A stretch of DNA of 64,000 nt from Brevibacillus invocatus (lineage in GTDB: Bacteria > Bacillota > Bacilli > Brevibacillales > Brevibacillaceae): positions 186,001 through 250,000 of the forward strand of contig NZ_RHHR01000009.1 in the NCBI RefSeq assembly GCF_003710915.1. The letters run 5' to 3'. Below are positions 55,293 through 63,070 of the stretch, one piece after another; position 1 is the stretch's first letter; each line of letters starts with the position of its first letter. The position numbers and the translations under genes were made by a program. The notes beneath the pieces are model-generated. The model searched no databases. It saw only the letters and a list, made by a program, of their open reading frames with translations, and was not told where the DNA came from.

Positions 55293-56242
55293 CGTTCATA
55301 TGCCCTTCTTCTCATGAGTAAGAAAATGAAAATTCCGCTGCCGATGACGCCTACCATCAAGCCAATCGAGATTTCGTACGGGAAAATGATCAGACGCCCC
55401 AAGATATCGCAGGCCAGTACAAAGACTGCTCCCAGCAAGGCAGTATGCGCCAAGCTTTTCTTCAGGTTATCACCCAGGTACAGCGTCACGATGTTCGGGA
55501 TAATCAATCCCAAAAACGGAATAGTTCCCACTGTAAGAATGACCACAGAGGTTATCATCGCCACGATCGTCAAGCCGACATTCACAACTTGCTTATAATT
55601 CAGGCCAAGGTTAATGGAGAACTCTTCGCCCATTCCAGCAATCGTAAACTTGTTGGCAAACAAATACGCAATGATGACGAGCGGGATACTAATGTATAGA
55701 AGCTCGTAGCTGCCTTTCAGGATGGAGGAGAAATCTCCATGCAGCCACGCGCCAATATTTTGTAGCAAATCGTACTTGTAAGCGAAGAACGTCGTGATCG
55801 AACCAACGATATTACCAAACATCAATCCGACCAACGGAATAAAGATGGTGTCCTTGAACTTCACGCGATCCAGGATCTTCATGAAGATAATGGTACCGAG
55901 CAAGGCAAAGGCGAAAGCGACAACCAGCCTGAGCAATGGTGGCGCATCCGTAAATATCAGCATGGCAATCAAAATACCGAACCGCGCAGAGTCCTCTGTC
56001 CCTGCTGTCGTCGGAGAAACAAATTTGTTTCGCGTGAGCTGCTGCATGATCAGACCCGCGATACTCATGCTGATCCCTGCGATAATGATGCTGATCAATC
56101 GAGGGATTCGGCTGATCCACAAAATTTGCGTGGATTCTTCAGTCAAATCAAACAAATCGAGTGGCGAAATGTCCTTAACCCCGATAAACAATGAAACAAA
56201 TGATAATGCGATGAGCAATACAACCAGATATCTTATCTTCAT
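55289..56242 (-). CDS. Ferric siderophore ABC transporter permease (YclN-like)
   Basis: FecCD-family permease, 317 residues. RIPRLISIIIAGISMSIAGL, QQLTRNKFVSPTTAGTEDSA, MGEEFSINLGLNYKQVVNVG and TIPFLGLIIPNIVTLYLG. The ATG at 56242 follows GAGGAAACG; the open frame reaches 22 codons higher but the first helix begins at MKIRYLVV. First gene of the yclNOPQ-like operon, behind Fur boxes. Confidence 0.93.
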   Translation of the reverse strand: MKIRYLVVLLIALSFVSLFIGVKDISPLDLFDLTEESTQILWISRIPRLISIIIAGISMSIAGLIMQQLTRNKFVSPTTAGTEDSARFGILIAMLIFTDAPPLLRLVVAFAFALLGTIIFMKILDRVKFKDTIFIPLVGLMFGNIVGSITTFFAYKYDLLQNIGAWLHGDFSSILKGSYELLYISIPLVIIAYLFANKFTIAGMGEEFSINLGLNYKQVVNVGLTIVAMITSVVILTVGTIPFLGLIIPNIVTLYLGDNLKKSLAHTALLGAVFVLACDILGRLIIFPYEISIGLMVGVIGSGIFIFLLMRRRAYER

Positions 56243-56287
56243 AAGCGTTTCCTCGGAATCAAGGTGAATTTTGGATAGAGTCTCAGT

Positions 56288-56328
56288 GATAAAGATACTC
56301 GTTATCAATAATATCGATATTCATTCTC
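56288..56328. promoter_or_regulatory. Tandem Fur boxes upstream of yclN-like gene
   Basis: Minus strand GATAACGAGTATCTTTATC (56288-56306) matches 15 of 19 consensus positions; GAGAATGAATATCGATATT (56310-56328) matches about 13. They lie 46-86 bp upstream of the start, over the likely promoter. Confidence 0.65.
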
Positions 56329-56425
56329 AATTAAAGGTCTTACAGTAGTTATATTAGCATTTTCGAATAGCATGTTAAAGTCTTTTTTATATTCCAGCCA
56401 AAATCTTTATGAACAACCGATTAAA

Positions 56426-56453
56426 GCCGCCACCTCATCGAGGCAGCGGCCTT
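56426..56453 (-). terminator. Terminator of the repeat lipoprotein gene
   Basis: GCCGCTGCCTC / GAGGTGGCGGC (two mismatched pairs) followed by TTTAAT on the minus strand. Confidence 0.65.
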
Positions 56454-56456
56454 TTC

Positions 56457-57203
56457 TCACTGTTCGGTCCAGGACCCTTTGATATTTTTGACTGCTTTAT
56501 CTCCAGACCCCTTCTCTTCAAGCGTTACGTTCCCATCGACACCATCAATGATAAGATCCCCGCTATCATCCCAGATCGTGAGGTCACCTGTATGATTGTT
56601 GATGTGAATATTACCTGATTGATCTTGAAGCTGCATATCCCCACTTGTATTTTTCAGTTTCATATCGCCCGACTCGTCGTTGATCAGCTTGATGTTGCTT
56701 GCATTGGTCACTTGTAAGTCTCCTGACTGATCATGCGCCTCCAATTCCCCGGATACATTTGAAATCTTCAAATCTCCGGAATCATCGTGCACGACCAAAG
56801 GGCCTTCTAAATCCTTGATCTCGGTATCGCCTGAACCATCCTTGACCATCATGCTCATTGCGGCAGGCACCGTGACTGTCAGGCTCACCTCAAGACTTCT
56901 GAGCCCAAATCCCGCCGTATCGTCCAGCACAAGCTTTGCTGTATTGCCTTCCTGTTCCAGCGTAAAGAGGATATCTTCCTCGCTTACATTTTGGCTTCTC
57001 TTGATAGTGGCTTTTGCCTGAATGGAGCTGGCTTCCTTGTCACCAATGATAGTCAACTCCCCGAAGCCGGTCTCCACCTCCAAGCTTTCAATCGCAGAGG
57101 CAGGCAGCTCCAATTCCCTATGCTCTTTTACTCTATCGAATTGACATCCTGATGCCAGAACGGCTCCTGCAAGCAGCATGCACAACCATCCCATTGCCTT
57201 CAT
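56457..57203 (-). CDS. Lipoprotein with beta-repeat domain (DUF4097-like)
   Basis: 248 residues: signal peptide with lipobox LASGC (Cys20), a first domain (about 30-115) and then seven to eight short repeats of the form D-x-SGDL-x-I-x-N (DDSGDLKISNVSG, HDQSGDLQVTNAS, NDESGDMKLKNTSG, WDDSGDLIIDGVDG). Such repeats build a right-handed or stacked beta structure and belong to the DUF4097 adhesin-like family. Surface exposed. Function unknown. It lies 206 bp downstream of the GTPase-associated operon on the same strand, possibly part of it or independent. Confidence 0.82.
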   Translation of the reverse strand: MKAMGWLCMLLAGAVLASGCQFDRVKEHRELELPASAIESLEVETGFGELTIIGDKEASSIQAKATIKRSQNVSEEDILFTLEQEGNTAKLVLDDTAGFGLRSLEVSLTVTVPAAMSMMVKDGSGDTEIKDLEGPLVVHDDSGDLKISNVSGELEAHDQSGDLQVTNASNIKLINDESGDMKLKNTSGDMQLQDQSGNIHINNHTGDLTIWDDSGDLIIDGVDGNVTLEEKGSGDKAVKNIKGSWTEQ

Positions 57204-57408
57204 TTTTGATTCATTCTCCCCCGAACGTAGTGGATGTATCTCCCTGTCACTATCGTAGCATCGACCAGTACGGGAGAAATCAGCCGCTCGAGGTGTTTCT
57301 AAGTCCGTCTGCAGTTGGAGATCATCGGCTGATTCGTTATGGATTGTTTGGCTCAGTCACCGGTTCTTGCGTCTGGTCTGGCGGAGAATTCTCACTCACC
57401 GGAACCAG

Positions 57409-59853
57409 CTAAACAGGTTCAATCTGTGGATCGAGCAAGAGCTTGTACACCGGAACCACCTCAATTGGCTGTGGTGGTCTGACTGGCACTGTTTGTCCAT
57501 CACCCTCAGCAGGTTGCGGCTGAGTGGACGGCAGCGGATCAGGCTGCAAGAGCAGGTAACCGCTAACAGCACCAGCGGCAACCAGCAGGATCAATCCCGA
57601 GACAATCGTGCCTTTACTGCGAAAAAATTTGACCAAAGGATGCGTCGTCTCGCTGCGCACTTCGTCCAGCATGTTGCGGAAGTCTGCATTGCGAATCGCA
57701 TACCAGCGTTTGCGCCATTCTTTGCTACGCAGCCGGCTCCCTTTGTCTTCCCGGAAAAACGACTTGAGCGCACCCCTGAATGGTGGTTCCATATACTTTC
57801 CTTCAAAAAACATCCGTTGTGTCATCGCCCACTGGAGGAACGATAGCAGCGCTTCATCCCCGCCCTTTTGATGCACGAATGCGATCATTTCCCCATAGCG
57901 GAAGCTGGTGCGCTCAAGGTCCCCTGCGTTGTAGAAAACAAGAGCAACCTTGGAAAAGCTCTCTTCCCCAAGGAGACTGTCCAGCATGTTCTGAAGCAGT
58001 CTCTGCTGGTTTTCGATATCACGCGCATCCCACTTGCGGAAAAACTCCTCCGGCCGCGGTGTCGTCGTCAGCTCTTCCAACGAAGCCAGATTCATCATCA
58101 TGTCCAGCTTGTTGCGGCCTTCCAGGTCGAGTCCGTAAAAAAAGGTCTGCGGCTTCTCTTCCAGAAGAGACAAAACCGTATCAAAGCCTTGTTTGGACAG
58201 CGAAGTCAACTCGATGCGCTTCAGCAAGGCCTTGTCCACTTCGTCCACCAATTCCTCCGCATAGCTGGGTGAACCGGCAAACGTCGCGAAAAAGTGATGA
58301 ATATGTAACACCGCATCCAGCTTGTTTCGTTCCTCTGCCAACAGATTGAGCAGCTTGGGTATAGTCGTGGATGCGAAGAAGGCATGTCGGATGGCTTGTG
58401 GTGCATTTTTTGCCCAGAACTCAATCTCCTTGAGCATCTGGGGAATATCCGCAACTGCCTTCAGTCTCTCCGTGAGATAGTCTTCAAACAACGGCTTCAC
58501 AATGAGCTTGATGGCAAACACATTGCGCATCAGGGAGCCAAACAGATCACGCTGGCTGCTTAAAAACTTGTACACATCGGAAACGTATCCATCCTTGTGT
58601 GCGTTCTTTCCCTTCAACAGTACGTCGATCAAATATTGAATCGTCTCCGCCTTCGCGACATCATTGCGTGCGACATCATAAGAATCGATCATTTGCTTGA
58701 CCACTTCCAGCTCCGGCCATTTCTGTTGTGCCAGTGCTTGGGACTCTGCTTGGAACAGCTTGCCCATCAGGTCGTACAAGCGGTTCTTCTGGATAAGTCC
58801 TGTCTGCCGCAGATAGCTGTTCAACAACTGCCAGATTGCCGTACGATTCCGTTCATAGACCGACATGCGTCCCTGTTCAATCAGGTAAAGCGCACACAGC
58901 TCGTAGTAAGTCACCAGGTTCAGAGCGACAGAACGCTCAGCCCCCTGCAACACTTCCTCGCAAAACGCGTGAAATGAAGCGAGTATCCGCGAATCCTGCA
59001 AAAACTCCCAAACGAAGTCGAGGTATTCATGTCTGCCTTCGGTCAATTCCGTGTTCAGCGAGCGCTGGTTGGCAAGGTCAAACAGAAAATCCTTGTCTCC
59101 TTGACCGTTTCCCGGTCGGATGCTGCCTTTTTCCACAAACATGAGATGGATATGCTTTTTGCTCTGCGGTTCGTTGCTGTAGGTGAGAAACCCAAAATGC
59201 CTGCGCATCTCATAAGGCAGGCAGCTATAGATGATTTCCAACAACTGACTCGCCTGTCTGCTAGCCTCGGCCATTTCCCCTGGCAAGCTGATGAAAACCT
59301 TCTTCTTCCCTGACAGGGACATCATGACGGCATGCAGCAATTGCTTGAACAAAGGCTCATCAATCCCAAGCCCCTGCAGAAGCTTTTTGTTGTCTAGCTG
59401 CTTGCTCGCTGTATAAGGAATGGCCTCCAGCGCAGGAAGATCCTTGCTCGCTGCATCATCGACCTGCTGCTGAAAGGATTGAACGCTGAAGATACGGGCT
59501 GGTTCCTTGATGAACACATCGCTTGCTTCAGCAGGAATCACGTAGTTATGGCTAAAGAACGTATTGCGCTGTCCGGTAAAATCGGCACCGACAAACACGC
59601 TCTGCCCGAGCACCAGCTCTCCAGATTCCGCGCGAAAGCAAACCAATGCTTTGGGATATTGCGACAAGTCTGTCTCTGCTCGTTCCTGCAGTTGGCGAGG
59701 AGCATGGTACACACAAAACGGATGCAAGGTCTTCTTGATAAATTGGTTGTCCAGCCCAGGTGTTCTGGCGACGGTATCATAGCCTTCATTGGCCCGAAAG
59801 ATCCCTTGTCGCCCACGGGTGTAATACTGCTGCAAAATGAGCGGCCGACTCAC
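57409..59853 (-). CDS. GTPase-associated protein 1 (GAP1)-like protein with C-terminal TM helix
   Basis: 814 residues. The N-terminal region (about 1-230, LILQQYYTRGRQGIFRANEG, FSHNYVIPA, SGKKKVFISLP, YSCLPYEMRRHFGFLTYS) looks like the GAP1-N2 domain; the mostly helical middle (about 240-690) fits GAP1-M. Near the end come a basic stretch, one TM helix (GTIVSGLILLVAAGAVSGYL, about 746-767) and a Pro-rich tail. No enzymatic motif was seen. The start is GTG at 59853, overlapping the GTPase stop by one base, so production is coupled. Such proteins accompany unusual TRAFAC-type GTPases in predicted conflict or signalling systems. Domain names are from memory of the family; molecular role unknown. 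Confidence 0.8.
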   Translation of the reverse strand: MSRPLILQQYYTRGRQGIFRANEGYDTVARTPGLDNQFIKKTLHPFCVYHAPRQLQERAETDLSQYPKALVCFRAESGELVLGQSVFVGADFTGQRNTFFSHNYVIPAEASDVFIKEPARIFSVQSFQQQVDDAASKDLPALEAIPYTASKQLDNKKLLQGLGIDEPLFKQLLHAVMMSLSGKKKVFISLPGEMAEASRQASQLLEIIYSCLPYEMRRHFGFLTYSNEPQSKKHIHLMFVEKGSIRPGNGQGDKDFLFDLANQRSLNTELTEGRHEYLDFVWEFLQDSRILASFHAFCEEVLQGAERSVALNLVTYYELCALYLIEQGRMSVYERNRTAIWQLLNSYLRQTGLIQKNRLYDLMGKLFQAESQALAQQKWPELEVVKQMIDSYDVARNDVAKAETIQYLIDVLLKGKNAHKDGYVSDVYKFLSSQRDLFGSLMRNVFAIKLIVKPLFEDYLTERLKAVADIPQMLKEIEFWAKNAPQAIRHAFFASTTIPKLLNLLAEERNKLDAVLHIHHFFATFAGSPSYAEELVDEVDKALLKRIELTSLSKQGFDTVLSLLEEKPQTFFYGLDLEGRNKLDMMMNLASLEELTTTPRPEEFFRKWDARDIENQQRLLQNMLDSLLGEESFSKVALVFYNAGDLERTSFRYGEMIAFVHQKGGDEALLSFLQWAMTQRMFFEGKYMEPPFRGALKSFFREDKGSRLRSKEWRKRWYAIRNADFRNMLDEVRSETTHPLVKFFRSKGTIVSGLILLVAAGAVSGYLLLQPDPLPSTQPQPAEGDGQTVPVRPPQPIEVVPVYKLLLDPQIEPV

Positions 59854-61118
59854 TATCGCTCCCTCCCCTCGATGTAGTCAAGCTGATGCAGAAGCCAGAT
59901 GAACGGCTCATCTACGCGTACAGGTGTGACAACCCCGCTCACCTTCTGGTTGACCGGATTGCTGCCCAGAGCCGATACGGCAAAATAGGCCACATTGGTA
60001 AAGTAAACCTCCAGTGCGTCCTTGAACGGGCGGTCTACCTTTTCGATGAAACGACTGACCTCACCGTTAATATTTTCGAACTCCGAGGTGTTCAGATACT
60101 GCTGGTGAACAAAGTTGCGGAAAATATTGCTGTTTGGCTGGATATAGGTGCCTTCCTCTTCCTTGATCGCATGCAGCATATCGCTTTTCGTAAGTACAAC
60201 TGCGGTCGGAATGTTGGTTTTGCTCTGTTCCTGATAGCCAATAAAATTCTCAAACAGGGTAATGACCACCTCACGCGGCTCATCGTATCGAGCTGTGAAT
60301 TCACCCGGTTCATCGCCCGCATGCAGCAGGAAGCGGTCGCGAATGGTCTTGATCTGCAACGGATCGACAAGAAAAAGGATACCTGATGAATTCTTCACGT
60401 GTGCCGCGTAAATCTCCAGGTATTCCCTGTCCACCATTCCCTCGCCGGCTACGTCGAAGAAGACGAGAATCAACGGAGCCTGCTCGCTGTCTTTAAATAC
60501 AAACTGAAAAATAAAAGGCTCCTGCCGCTGTTCTTTCTGCGTAGAATCGAGCAGCTGACCACGTTCAAACAGCGGCGCTTCGTACTGCTCGCGAAACTTG
60601 CGGCTGATCTGGGCATTCAGTGGCATGCACGCCGCGTTGAAATGATTGGCGGTCGTATTCTGCAAGGTATGGATGAGCGAGGTCATGTATACCGACTTGC
60701 CCACCTGGGAAGCACCGACGATCGAAATGATGTTGCTCGGCGCCTTGCCTGCCGTAATAGGCAGCTCGTTGTGGCAATTTGGGCAAAGTCTGCGCTTGGA
60801 CACGACTCCGTAGCGATCCGTGACCCCGACCAGCACCTGATCCACGTAGATGTGATTTTCTTCCGGAATCGATTCCGGGTCGATCACGGCTTCCAGCTCT
60901 TCGATCGCATCCAGGCCAAATTTGTCCCGGTACGCATTGAGCACATGATCTTCCTGCAGCGCGTAAACCTCGTCATCCGGACGATCATGTGTGGCCCGGA
61001 AAACCACTTGGTCAGGCTCGAACTTGGAAAAGCAAAACGGACATACAATATCGTAAAAAGGAAGTCTTTCCTTGATCGGCTGTTTCTTCTCAAACATGCT
61101 TTTCAGAAACGTAAACAT
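59853..61118 (-). CDS. Zinc-ribbon TRAFAC-type GTPase (DO-GTPase-like)
   Basis: 421 residues. P-loop GASQVGKS (135-142), DxxG-type DVAGEG (222-227) and base-recognition TKSD (310-313, as NKxD). Two Cys pairs, CPFC (26-29) and CPNC (112-115), flank an insert of about 80 residues and together would make one zinc ribbon ahead of the GTPase. No TM. AGGAGGGG precedes the ATG at 61118. Encoded with GAP1-like, vWA and coiled-coil proteins, so probably the switch of a membrane-associated machine. GTP binding is well supported by motifs; function is unknown. Confidence 0.85.
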   Translation of the reverse strand: MFTFLKSMFEKKQPIKERLPFYDIVCPFCFSKFEPDQVVFRATHDRPDDEVYALQEDHVLNAYRDKFGLDAIEELEAVIDPESIPEENHIYVDQVLVGVTDRYGVVSKRRLCPNCHNELPITAGKAPSNIISIVGASQVGKSVYMTSLIHTLQNTTANHFNAACMPLNAQISRKFREQYEAPLFERGQLLDSTQKEQRQEPFIFQFVFKDSEQAPLILVFFDVAGEGMVDREYLEIYAAHVKNSSGILFLVDPLQIKTIRDRFLLHAGDEPGEFTARYDEPREVVITLFENFIGYQEQSKTNIPTAVVLTKSDMLHAIKEEEGTYIQPNSNIFRNFVHQQYLNTSEFENINGEVSRFIEKVDRPFKDALEVYFTNVAYFAVSALGSNPVNQKVSGVVTPVRVDEPFIWLLHQLDYIEGRER

Positions 61119-61128
61119 GTTGCCCCTC

Positions 61129-61764
61129 CTATTCGGGAATCAGTTCGTAGCGTTCCCCGTATTTTTTGCCGTCCGTAAAAAAGAGACGGATAACATCCTT
61201 CTTTTTGACCTCGATTTCTGGCAACAGATTCACACCCGGTTCAATATCGCGAATAAACGCGTACTGTGTGCCATCATCCTTGTGAATGGGAGGGGAACCT
61301 TCTTTTTTCACGTAGCAAAGGACGTCCTTCGGTACAGGAATCTCTGAAAATATGCGAATTTGCAAGGAATCATAGGAGCTGAACCACTTTTTATTGCGGA
61401 TTAGCGAGTACGTAATCTTCGCTTTTCCTGTGCTTACGTGGATCACATGCGAATCCGTACTTGGCACCAACAAGACCGGCTTCCCTTTCTCCAGACGGCA
61501 CGGGAAAATGCGATACGTGTATTGGCCGATTCCCTCGCTCTTTTCCCGCAACCCTTTGTGTACCTTGTACTCCTCGCGCGTGTACAGCTTCCATTGTTTT
61601 TCGTCGACCTGCTCGATATCGAATGGCGCGTCCTTCGTCGTTTTGTGCACGTATACACATGGCACGTCTTCCGCCCAATGCCAGTTGAGAACATACTCAT
61701 CTCCCTGGCGATGGCACACGACATCTTTTATCAGCACATCTGTAATCATTTCCCGATCAATCAT
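61129..61764 (-). CDS. Uncharacterised beta-rich protein of the GTPase-associated operon
   Basis: 211 residues, soluble, no signal peptide or TM. Predominantly short hydrophobic/charged alternations (YVLNWHWAEDVPCVYVHKT, IHVSTGKAKITYSLI, LQIRIFSEIPVP), suggesting two fibronectin-like beta-sandwich domains. I know no named family for it with certainty. It lies between the vWA and GTPase genes with short gaps (19 and 10 bp), so it is very likely a component of the same complex. Confidence 0.78.
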   Translation of the reverse strand: MIDREMITDVLIKDVVCHRQGDEYVLNWHWAEDVPCVYVHKTTKDAPFDIEQVDEKQWKLYTREEYKVHKGLREKSEGIGQYTYRIFPCRLEKGKPVLLVPSTDSHVIHVSTGKAKITYSLIRNKKWFSSYDSLQIRIFSEIPVPKDVLCYVKKEGSPPIHKDDGTQYAFIRDIEPGVNLLPEIEVKKKDVIRLFFTDGKKYGERYELIPE

Positions 61765-61783
61765 GAGACATCATGCTCCCACT

Positions 61784-63070
61784 CTACAGATCAAAACGCT
61801 TGCTGTTTTGTTTTCCGGCATCTCCAGAACGAACCGGCAGTGCCTTGCTGCGTGATAGTCGCGCTTGAAAAGACGACGAGCCTTGATTGACCGCTACGGG
61901 GATGAGAAGCGTAAAGAGCGCAACCACCACAGCCATTAGCAGTGTTGCCAGAAGACGAAGCAGCATTTCTGGCCAATCCCCTGACGAAAATCCGGATTCA
62001 AGCACCAGACCCGCGAGCAACCCGGAAATGGCTCCGCCGACAATAAAGCTCTTTGCCAGATGCCGATTGTCAAAAATCAGGCCCAATGCCAGCCCCATCA
62101 GCGTGCCGATGATGACCATGCTCAAGACTCGCAAGCTCGCGTACAAGGCGCTGCTCTCAGTCGCATCACTGCGATCGGAAACGAGTGTGCGCTCCTGACG
62201 CGTCAGCTCGATGATCTGTCCAAATACACCAGTGATCTGGTCAGCGTGCTCGACATCGAAATAGCTGCCGCCTGTATTAGCAGAAATTTGTTTCAGCAGA
62301 TTGGTTCCTTCTGCATCCACAGCGCTCATGCCCACGGTATGAATGACGATATTGGCTTGTTTAAAAGGGGCAAGGGCGCTTTCCAGATCAACACGGCTGT
62401 ATCCATCCGACATCAGTACAATCGTACTGTGATTCCATTTTTGCGAGGTTTGAAGATGTTCCAGCGCTGTCCGCAAAGCCTCTTCGATATTCGTTCCGCC
62501 GCTCGTTCCAGCCTGCTGCAGCAGCTTTTGGACAACCTCGTCCTTCACAGTCTGCGAATCCAGCTGAATCAGTGGTTGGACGACTTCCGAACGGTCGTTG
62601 AAGGAGATGACCGCTACATTTGTCCCCTGCTCCATCTTTTGCACCATGTCGCCTGCTGCCGGGAACAACTGGTTGTTCGGGTCAGAACGCTTCATGCTGC
62701 CGGAGGTATCCAGAAGCATGACGATGTTATCCGAACCACTCGTGGTTTGAAACGTAGCCCCATAAGCAAACTGCAGGAGCATAGCCACTACGCCAATCAT
62801 GAGAAACGTGCTGGGTACGAGCATTTTCCAGGATGCTCCGACGTAGCGCTGCTTCCAGCCCTGCCCATTGAGCCTGGGCGAAACCATCTCCGCCACCAGG
62901 CACATCAGCCCTACAAAGAATGCGTATTGTCCAAAATAAAGTCCCATTAACAGCCAAGTCGGCCATTCCCCTGAAAAATTCGCAAGCAGGATTTCTCCTA
63001 CCGCATAACCGATGCCCCCACCCACCAGACTGCACAATACCATGAGCAGATTAATCTTTCTTTGTCTCAT
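61784..63070 (-). CDS. Membrane protein with von Willebrand factor A domain
   Basis: 428 residues. Three TM helices (about 8-30, 38-61, 84-104), a vWA domain (about 112-295) with an intact MIDAS (DTSGS at 121-125, SGGTN, and LMSDGYS), then three more helices (about 320-400) and a basic tail. The MIDAS binds a divalent metal and a partner acidic residue. The topology, three TM then vWA then three TM, is not the BatA arrangement. The ATG overlaps the upstream coiled-coil gene by 20 bp. Confidence 0.87.
   Translation of the reverse strand: MRQRKINLLMVLCSLVGGGIGYAVGEILLANFSGEWPTWLLMGLYFGQYAFFVGLMCLVAEMVSPRLNGQGWKQRYVGASWKMLVPSTFLMIGVVAMLLQFAYGATFQTTSGSDNIVMLLDTSGSMKRSDPNNQLFPAAGDMVQKMEQGTNVAVISFNDRSEVVQPLIQLDSQTVKDEVVQKLLQQAGTSGGTNIEEALRTALEHLQTSQKWNHSTIVLMSDGYSRVDLESALAPFKQANIVIHTVGMSAVDAEGTNLLKQISANTGGSYFDVEHADQITGVFGQIIELTRQERTLVSDRSDATESSALYASLRVLSMVIIGTLMGLALGLIFDNRHLAKSFIVGGAISGLLAGLVLESGFSSGDWPEMLLRLLATLLMAVVVALFTLLIPVAVNQGSSSFQARLSRSKALPVRSGDAGKQNSKRFDL

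Noticed and set aside
58597..58977. Plus-strand frames inside the GTPase-associated operon
   Set aside because: All are shadows of the 814-residue gene on the other strand.
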